Below, piece by piece: positions 62,615-64,000 of a DNA stretch of 64,000 nt. The DNA is taken from the NCBI GenBank assembly GCA_014238335.1, contig JABABI010000016.1:19855-83854 (forward strand), given 5' to 3'. Made by a program: the position numbers and the translations under genes. Below the pieces are notes generated by a model that did no database searches, was not told the origin of the DNA, and was given only the letters and a program-made list of their open reading frames with translations. Numbering within the stretch: position 1 is the first letter of the stretch; each line of letters begins with the position of its first letter. The DNA comes from Fuerstiella sp. Lineage in GTDB: Bacteria; Planctomycetota; Planctomycetia; Planctomycetales; Planctomycetaceae.

Positions 62615-63880
62615 ATGAGATTTATGATTGCTGTCCTCGTGTTGACCGTGTGTTCGTCCGCCGTGTCAGCGTGCCCGTTTTGCCTCGCCCCAATGCAAAC
62701 ATGGGCTGAGATGGTGGCCGACGCTGAAGTTGTGGTTCTGGCAAAATTGCTATCCACGCACGTGGGTTCACAGACAGAAGACCCATTTGCCATTCTGGAG
62801 ATCGTCGAAGTGCACAAAGGGCAGGGTGTGCTTCCGGCCAGCAAACGTGTGCGAATGAACGACTATGTGTACGGCAAAAAAGGCGACCTGTTCCTGCTGA
62901 GGGGCGGTTTGCGGGATGCGGAAATCCCTCCGGTCATCGAAACCTTTGCCACAGATGGCCCCGAACCTGTGACTGGTACCGTGCCTCGCACAATCCAGAA
63001 AGTTTCGGTGGCTGACGATTCAGATTCGGTGGTCTCGACTTCGACGTTAAGAACCTTCGAATGGGATTGGGCTGATCACGTCTCGATTCGCTCATATCGA
63101 TACATCACTGCTGCCCCTGACCCCGAGACGGAAACACCGGAACGACTGAAGTACTTTCTGCCGTTTCTGGAAACTGCAGGTCCTTTGGTTGCTGCCGATG
63201 CGTGGGGTGAGTTTGCGAATGCGGGCTACGAAGACATCGTCGCAAACGGAAAATTGTATCCGGCGGACAAGCTGCGGACGTGGATTGCCGACAGTCAGGC
63301 CAGCCCTGAACGGCTGGGTCTGTATGGCATGATGCTGGGTCTCTGCGGCACTGCTCAGGACGCAAATTTTCTGGAGCAGCAGATCGGTTTGCCCACGTCC
63401 GGAGAAATTCGTTTTGGCGTTGAGGGGCTGATGGGGGGATTGCTGCTGTTGACCGGCGAAGACGGTCTTGGTTTTCTGGAAGAGTCGCGTCTGAAGAATG
63501 CCGATGCGTCGCAGTTCGACTGTTTTGCCGTGGTCCAGGCACTGCAGTTTGTGTGGGCCTATGAACCGGATTTGATTCAGAAACAACGACTGCGGTCGGC
63601 CTTGTATCCGATGCTGGAGCGTGAAGATCTGCGGGAAATAGCGGTGCGGGATCTGGCTCGCTGGCAGGACTGGGAAGCGGTGCCTCTGCTGGCTGGAGTG
63701 TACGAGGACTGCAGGGCTGACGATACTCGCACGACGCGGGCGATTGTTGGATTTCTGTTCGTGTGCCTGAAGTCCGATCAGCCAGACGATTCTCAGGTCG
63801 CTGCTGCCACCCGGCTGCTCGATCGAATTCGCTGTGAAAACGGTGGTCTTGTGAGGTCTATGGAACGCGACTTTCGCTAA
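62615..63880 (+). CDS. Secreted HEAT-like hypothetical protein
   Basis: The 421-residue protein has a signal peptide (MRFMIAVLVLTVCSSAVSA) and then CPFCLAPMQTWAEMVADAEV, the CPFC start seen in several planctomycete secreted proteins. The first half has a strand-rich region (VVVLAKLLST, FAILEIVEVHKG) and the second half is helical (GLMGGLLLLTG, LREIAVRDLARWQDWEAVPLLAGV) like HEAT repeats. ATG 62615 has GGAG 6 nt upstream; ATG 62591 and 62603 are in frame. Function unknown. It is downstream of the sulfatase. Confidence 0.75.
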   Translation: MRFMIAVLVLTVCSSAVSACPFCLAPMQTWAEMVADAEVVVLAKLLSTHVGSQTEDPFAILEIVEVHKGQGVLPASKRVRMNDYVYGKKGDLFLLRGGLRDAEIPPVIETFATDGPEPVTGTVPRTIQKVSVADDSDSVVSTSTLRTFEWDWADHVSIRSYRYITAAPDPETETPERLKYFLPFLETAGPLVAADAWGEFANAGYEDIVANGKLYPADKLRTWIADSQASPERLGLYGMMLGLCGTAQDANFLEQQIGLPTSGEIRFGVEGLMGGLLLLTGEDGLGFLEESRLKNADASQFDCFAVVQALQFVWAYEPDLIQKQRLRSALYPMLEREDLREIAVRDLARWQDWEAVPLLAGVYEDCRADDTRTTRAIVGFLFVCLKSDQPDDSQVAAATRLLDRIRCENGGLVRSMERDFR

Positions 63881-64000
63881 CCTTTGAGTCGATTATTCTT
63901 CCACCGTGGTTCTGCGGGGCCGAATTCGTAGACTGGTGCAGCACTAGGTCGGCCGGCTCGATTTCTCAGACCAGCGTGGCAGCAGCCCTTTGATCACGGT
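63881..64000. other. Right edge, no gene seen
   Basis: The last 120 bases contain no frame or structure I can support. A gene beginning outside the window is possible. Confidence 0.3.

Overview
The window is typical of a Planctomycete, probably of the Planctomycetaceae. It has the secreted-protein families that expand in that phylum: DUF1501 proteins, a DUF1549/DUF1553 protein with a CxxCH motif, two sulfatases, ThuA, DUF1080, Gfo/Idh/MocA and PQQ-type beta-propeller proteins. It also carries an archaeal-type formylmethanofuran/H4MPT one-carbon gene set, which planctomycetes share with methanogens and methylotrophs. The placement rests on gene content only, because no rRNA gene is present.

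Layout. 1-195 is the 3' part of an apparent structured RNA with three look-alike hairpins and a terminator. 397-4542 holds a CPBP protease, holA, a secreted protein and ppa. 4908-10706 is the C1 block on the plus strand: ftr/fhcD, fwdD, a possible 54-aa gene, fwdB, fwdA and fwdC. 10842-12977 holds a tandem universal stress protein and a DUF547 protein. 13053-19325 is a minus-strand housekeeping run (epimerase-like protein, carA, ndk, pyrD, trpS, possible small gene, LptF/G permease). 19582-24653 holds a TraB-fold protein, a glycosyltransferase, an ECF sigma factor, a rhomboid protease, tRNA-Gln and a STAS protein. 24697-30343 holds a PQQ-like protein, a DUF1501 protein, a lipoprotein pair and a Ser/Thr kinase. 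30799-34607 holds a coiled-coil protein with an IS630-type element sitting in its stop codon, then ispH and obg. 35111-45620 is a mixed region (KAS III, DUF1080, PQQ, GT4, CinA, GNAT, CDGSH, esterase-like protein, RluB-type pseudouridine synthase). 45893-63880 is a catabolic, secreted-protein region with ThuA, sulfatases, a DUF6807 protein, a small c-type cytochrome-like protein, Gfo/Idh/MocA, PSD1, a 2OG oxygenase, a broken four-helix-bundle gene, DUF1501, an aldehyde dehydrogenase and a HEAT-like secreted protein.

The most notable feature is fwdB (6680-8020). Its frame is interrupted only by a TGA at codon 116, exactly where the family has its metal-binding Cys or Sec followed by His-Gly-Pro. 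A 7-bp hairpin with an AGUU loop begins 18 nt after the TGA and fits the bacterial SECIS consensus. With fwdD present, this points to a selenocysteine-containing, metal-dependent formylmethanofuran dehydrogenase in a bacterium, rather than the metal-free hydrolase form known from methylotrophic proteobacteria. Second in interest is the multi-hairpin RNA at the left edge.
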